A program made the translations under genes and the position numbers. Below are positions 59,700-64,000 of a stretch of DNA of 64,000 nucleotides, piece after piece. Origin of the DNA: Sipunculus nudus (lineage: Eukaryota > Annelida > Sipuncula > Golfingiida > Sipunculidae); assembly GCA_026874595.1 (NCBI GenBank), contig CM049317.1, forward strand, positions 53,649,618 to 53,713,617, given 5' to 3'. The stretch's first letter is position 1, and every line of letters starts with the position of its first letter. A model generated the notes under the pieces. That model worked only from the letters and a program-made list of their open reading frames with translations. It was not told the DNA's origin and searched no databases.

Positions 59700-60600
59700 T
59701 AGGCAGGAGAAACTGACAACAACAGACGACATACAGACATACATACAGACTGACAAATAACCTGTTGAGGCTCTTTTGTAAACAAAATTGACTTTGCAAC
59801 AGAGCCACAAATGGATCTACAGACCGACACAATCTGGATTACAGGTGGCCAGACCTTACAATGGGGAATGCATAGACGAATAAAATGAGCTACGACTTGT
59901 GTAGATAGGACAATAAGTTATGAGCAAAAATATTTGTTGGGTGTTTTCGGTGACCTTGACCTTTGACCTATCTCAATAAAAAAGAAAATGCTTATAGGAG
60001 TTTTGTTTGTCTATCAACTGTATAATTGTCAAAGCGATTTCTCGAAAATTGTGCCGTATAGAGTGAAAAAGTGAAACCTCATAATATCTGGTTTGACGCA
60101 AACAAGATTTCCATGATTTGTAAAATGTCGAGTTAAACAGGCCAAATATTGCCTGGAGCATAAAACTAGACCTCTATAGCTTCTATAGCCTGACCTTTGA
60201 CCTGTTTACATTAAAAGACCTCAGACTTCTTGAACTCCAGGGATTCCATCAACAGTATAACATTCAGAGGAATTGCCAAAAGTTTATGGAAGATGGCCAT
60301 CTCATGGAGAAAGCATAGGGGAACAAAATGAGCTATAGTTTATAAAGATATGTCTCTTTGACGAAGTTATGACGGAAATAAAATTTTAACGTTGTTTTCG
60401 ATGAACTTTACCTTGACCTTTGACCTGTATTTACCAAAGACAATAGACAGCTATGACTTCTGTCGATCAACTGTGTAAGTTTAAAGTGATTGCTACAAAA
60501 GTGTGGCCTGTATGGTGGGGACAGACAAATAAATAGACAGACAGACAACTGACCTACATGACCAACAGCAATAATAGTTGACTGGACAAGGTCCTAAAAG
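59700..60600 (+). repeat. Mollusc-type repeat with TGACCTTTGACCT motifs
   Basis: Two to three diverged units of a few hundred bp share AAAATGAGCTA, a GTTTTCG(G/A)TGA block, CCTTGACCTTTGACCT, a TCAACTGT block, and AGACAGACAGAC-type simple sequence. TGACCTTTGACCT is exact at 59957-59969, 60191-60203 and 60414-60426. Related but weaker sequence occurs at 61980-62340. Open frames across it are not genes. Confidence 0.7.
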
Positions 60601-63284
60601 AACTTCTTCTGCATGTCTGCTGATGTTTGTATCCTAACTTAATGCATTTAAAACGAAATCGCGGGTGAATAAGGTTACTGAAATGCAGTTAAAGTTTCTT
60701 TACAATTTTGTTCAACCATGACTTGTTGACCATAAATATAACCCTTAAATGCACAAATGGTTAAAAATATATAATACATTCATTTGGAAGCGTCCAAAAA
60801 CTCATTTTGCCATCCAATATATGACTGTTACCAAAAACCAAATGCTACTGAAATGCGTCTTCAGGTTTGACAAAAAATAATATTAAAGGAGTAACGGTAA
60901 CTTATTTTCACACAATCCTTTTTATTTATTATATTTTCCATGTGTTAAAATCAGCATATCTCAATAAAACATCTTTTCTATGGCTAAATTTGCAGGAAAT
61001 ATTAACTCATTTAACCTTTTGACATTGAACTGAGCCCTTAAAGGTCAAATGCATCGAAACAGAAAATGCCATCAAAAGTCTTTAATAAGCGCGTATCTAG
61101 AGGTCGACCCTAACGCATTCAATATATCCATGTTTCAAGAGAAGGGCATTAAACGGCTTCCTGAAATACCACTTCAGATATGTGTGCTGAGAATTTCTCT
61201 AAGTATTACGTGACGATCGGGGGCACAAGGTCATCTTGTAAAACTGTTAAGATGATGGAGGTTACAGTAATGTAGATTACCCGACTCGGAACTGCTCAAT
61301 AACCTCTTTTACGAGTATTCTTGATCTGTATCTATATGGCCCTAGGATACGCACTAAAATCGGGCATTCACAACCCCGGAAACACGATGAAAATCAGCAA
61401 ATGAAAACCAGACGCCTTCGAATTTTGTTCAATATCATAAACATAATTAAAATAATTAGTCAACAATTTTCATATAAGATTAAATATTACACACGCAACC
61501 GTATGGTTCTTAAGGTATATTTACGATCAAGTAAAGAAAACCATACATGCTCACATGTTTGGAAGCTATTCGGCGTTTTCAGGTGTGCCATGGCAATGAC
61601 TTGTACTAAGCAGATCAATATCTAGGCGGGTAATCTCTTATAAAACATGAACGTTTCCTCTTTAAATGGAAAAGACAGATTCTTCCATTAGATGACCCCA
61701 GTGGATAAATGAACATGGCAAAACGAACGGTTGGTCTGTCCCTTCAAATGTTTATTTTTATTGGCGACGAGATATTGGCCCGCAGAACTTATGAATGCGC
61801 CCTGGGTAGCCTACAACGGACGCTGGAATATGTTTTTTTTTGCAGAGGAATCCGAGTGACTTACATATTGACAAAATGACGATCTGTTTCCATCAATATA
61901 AAGTAATGCATGCCTTAGAACATTTCGGTTTTAAGGGTCCCTCGTACACAAGTGTATCGGCTTTAATGAACTAGACACCCATGGGTCTTGACCCTCAACT
62001 GAATTTGTCTATAAAGATATTTTAAGAGTTTTATTTTCAAAATATGGGTCCTGTGATCTCGACCCTTGATCTGAAAATAAAGTTGTTACCCCTTCTAATA
62101 GGTGAGCCAAATGTTAAAGATAGAAGATTTGGGTTAAAAGGTTAGCTTCAAATGTAACCAGCAGCTTGTTAAATATGACGTTGCCCTTTGACCTTGTTAC
62201 TTCAAACTATTTAGTGTTGTTCCCTTATTTGTAAGTAATCATACGTTAAAGCTGGATGATTGGGTATGAATAAACGCTATATGCATAAAAAATAAAGTGG
62301 ACCCTGTGACCTTGACCTTTTAGTCAGCTGAGCTAAAAATGGTGGCGATAATCTGAAGGAGAACTACATTGTTCCATTATTGGCCTAAATGGACTCACAT
62401 TCATGGCTGTAAAACATTACATCACCAAATCGATTCATCAACAAATCCAGTAAGGCGTGAAGCTTGCCAAGAGGATGGTGGAAGAAACGAAAGTTGCGGG
62501 ATAGAGATTACAGAATCCGATTAACGATCCATCATATGTTTTAAGATTTTTTTTCACTTCACTGCCGTTCAAATCAATATCGTATAAACGTCTTCATTGT
62601 CTTGTGAGGTAACTCGTGCTATATATACAGCCAATGGGAGATTGCATTATATGAACGTTGGAGAACGCTTCTTTAGCTCCATAGCCGCCAAGGTAAGGGA
62701 TTCGCCCCATCTAAAGTAGCAACCTCCGCGATCTTTCTATCATTTCCATCATGTTTAAGCGCGGGAGTCCTCTCATCGGAGATTTTAGCGCCATATAAAT
62801 ATTATCTTTTATCTATTATTATTATTATTTTTATTATTAAAATCTAGCAAAGGCGATGGTAGTCATACTGGCCATGCTGGAACAATACTCTCGCTGTCTA
62901 GCATATAGAAGTCTCTTGCTTTAATTCATTTCTTCGAAATAGTTTATACTTAACAATACAGGCTTGTCCACTTTTGTGATAGTCGCTAGTACATGAATTC
63001 AATTTAAAGTGATACTATCGAGCAGACTTACCTTGGAAAATAAATTGCTTAAATTATCTATAAAATTAGCCAAAAGTAGCCATAGGTGAGAAAACACAAA
63101 AGAAATACATACTGAGGGTTCCATAGTAACATATGAATAAATATTTATTGAATAAAATTAATAATACACAAAATCCTTTCTTTCTAGGGATTGTTAGAGA
63201 TTGTTAGCAACATTCTAATGAATGCAAGCCTCAGCCATTCACCTATTCAGCCTATATATTGCCAGGTTATTCCTGTGATTACGT
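60601..63284. other. No recognised gene
   Basis: AT-rich DNA. 61980-62340 has degenerate GACCTTGACC-type repeats, and 62815-62840 is ATT-rich. Confidence 0.45.
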
Positions 63285-63432
63285 GACGTTCCTAGATCCG
63301 GATCATATGCTGGAACAACACCGACATAGATTTTTCATTGGGCTTTATCCATATTGCGCTGAAATCTTGAGATTATGTTAATGATTGCGTGAGTTACTCT
63401 GTGAACAAACACACACACACACAAACACACTA

Positions 63433-63473
<41 letters not shown>

Positions 63474-63492
63474 AACACACACACAAACGCGC
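63285..63492 (+). mobile_element. RTE-like LINE 3' tail, copy 3, with (CA)n tail
   Basis: CTAGATCCGGATCATATG, TTTTTCATTGGGC, CTTGAGATTATGTTAATG and ATTGCGTGAGTTACTCTG, then an ACAC/AAACACAC tail of about 85 bp. Same order as at 18890 and 23205. Confidence 0.6.
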
Positions 63493-64000
63493 GAACGGGA
63501 ATGTATGCACACCACCCTGGTGGTCATTCTGTCATTCATCTAACAAAAATGATCCATGAGTTACATGAATTTTTATTCCGTGTAACGTTTATGATTTGTT
63601 TCTGTTCCCGCAACGGCTTTACTGGGCAAGGATAACGTCAAACTGGTACCTGGCTGTACAATTTTACATATAATGTCAAAAATCAAATTAATAACTTTAA
63701 ACCCTGTAATAAACACCAAGAACCATAAAGGTCCGAAACAATTGACATATTGTATCAGCCGTAGTCGGTGCGATGGGACAAACATACATAACGTAATCGT
63801 AAAGTGACTTCACTGTAAAAGCTGGAGACACGTTTCGTTCATTTGATTGAAACGCCTGTTTGTCCCATTTTTTAAATCACGTCATAATATTCTCAACATA
63901 TTTCACTGTAAAATGTGTTTCAAATAGCTGTAAACATATTTCAAATTCAACTAAACATGTTTTACCATTACAACCGTTTCATTTTCTTACAATCTTTAAC
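63493..64000. other. No recognised gene
   Basis: AT-rich sequence to the window end with nothing recognised. Confidence 0.5.

Overview
The window is metazoan, AT-rich and repeat-dominated, most like a lophotrochozoan and probably a mollusc. Grounds: one intron-containing rhodopsin-family neuropeptide-type GPCR gene, a Penelope-like retroelement, a LINE, a tRNA-derived SINE, many small inverted-repeat transposons, and the 'TGACCTTTGACCT' repeats often met in mollusc DNA. The species assignment is inference. Nothing bacterial, viral-genomic or organellar was seen, and no CRISPR array or intact tRNA gene.

Genes. The only gene I can support strongly is a class A peptide GPCR on the minus strand. 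Its main exon is at 45732-46986, with coding from 46749 or 46824. A coherent minus-strand model can be drawn around it: TATA box at 50358-50363, exon 1 ending at 50278, exon 2 at 49979-50108, main exon, and a possible short tail exon at 45057-45088. The main exon donor is clear; the 5' exons and tail exon are inferences from splice signals. A second, unrecognised candidate exon lies at 8642-8864 (minus). Nearly all other open frames are repeats or chance.

Layout. 1-10.8 kb: an 818-bp tandem duplication, pyrimidine-rich DNA, one copy of a roughly 450-bp dispersed repeat, the candidate exon and a 123-bp duplication. 10.8-17.9 kb: a nested stack. A 5'-truncated LINE (minus) sits inside the roughly 80-bp tandem repeat that also forms its own 3' tail. 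Its reverse transcriptase is split by a 4262-bp inverted-repeat transposon (4-bp target duplication), which carries a solo LTR. The flanking tail repeats are broken by an LTR fragment and a 941-bp PIF/Harbinger-type MITE. 17.9-33 kb: dispersed repeats, RTE-like LINE tails, transposons of a CAG...CTG family with 5-bp duplications, two GGCC-ended Harbinger MITEs, a perfect 121-bp tandem duplication, and a SINE with a perfect 14-bp target duplication.

33-42.3 kb: a broken Penelope-like element with GIY-YIG remnants bracketed by transposon-type termini, two more LTR copies, further MITEs and a hAT-like element. 42.3-53.7 kb: the GPCR locus and relatively repeat-poor DNA. 53.7-64 kb: a fourth long LTR copy on the minus strand, AT and ATT microsatellites, a third GGCC MITE, a recurrent foldback, a repeat region with three perfect DR1-type motifs, and a third RTE-like tail. 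The elements carry no visible intact transposase or reverse transcriptase, so their mobilising proteins must be encoded elsewhere.
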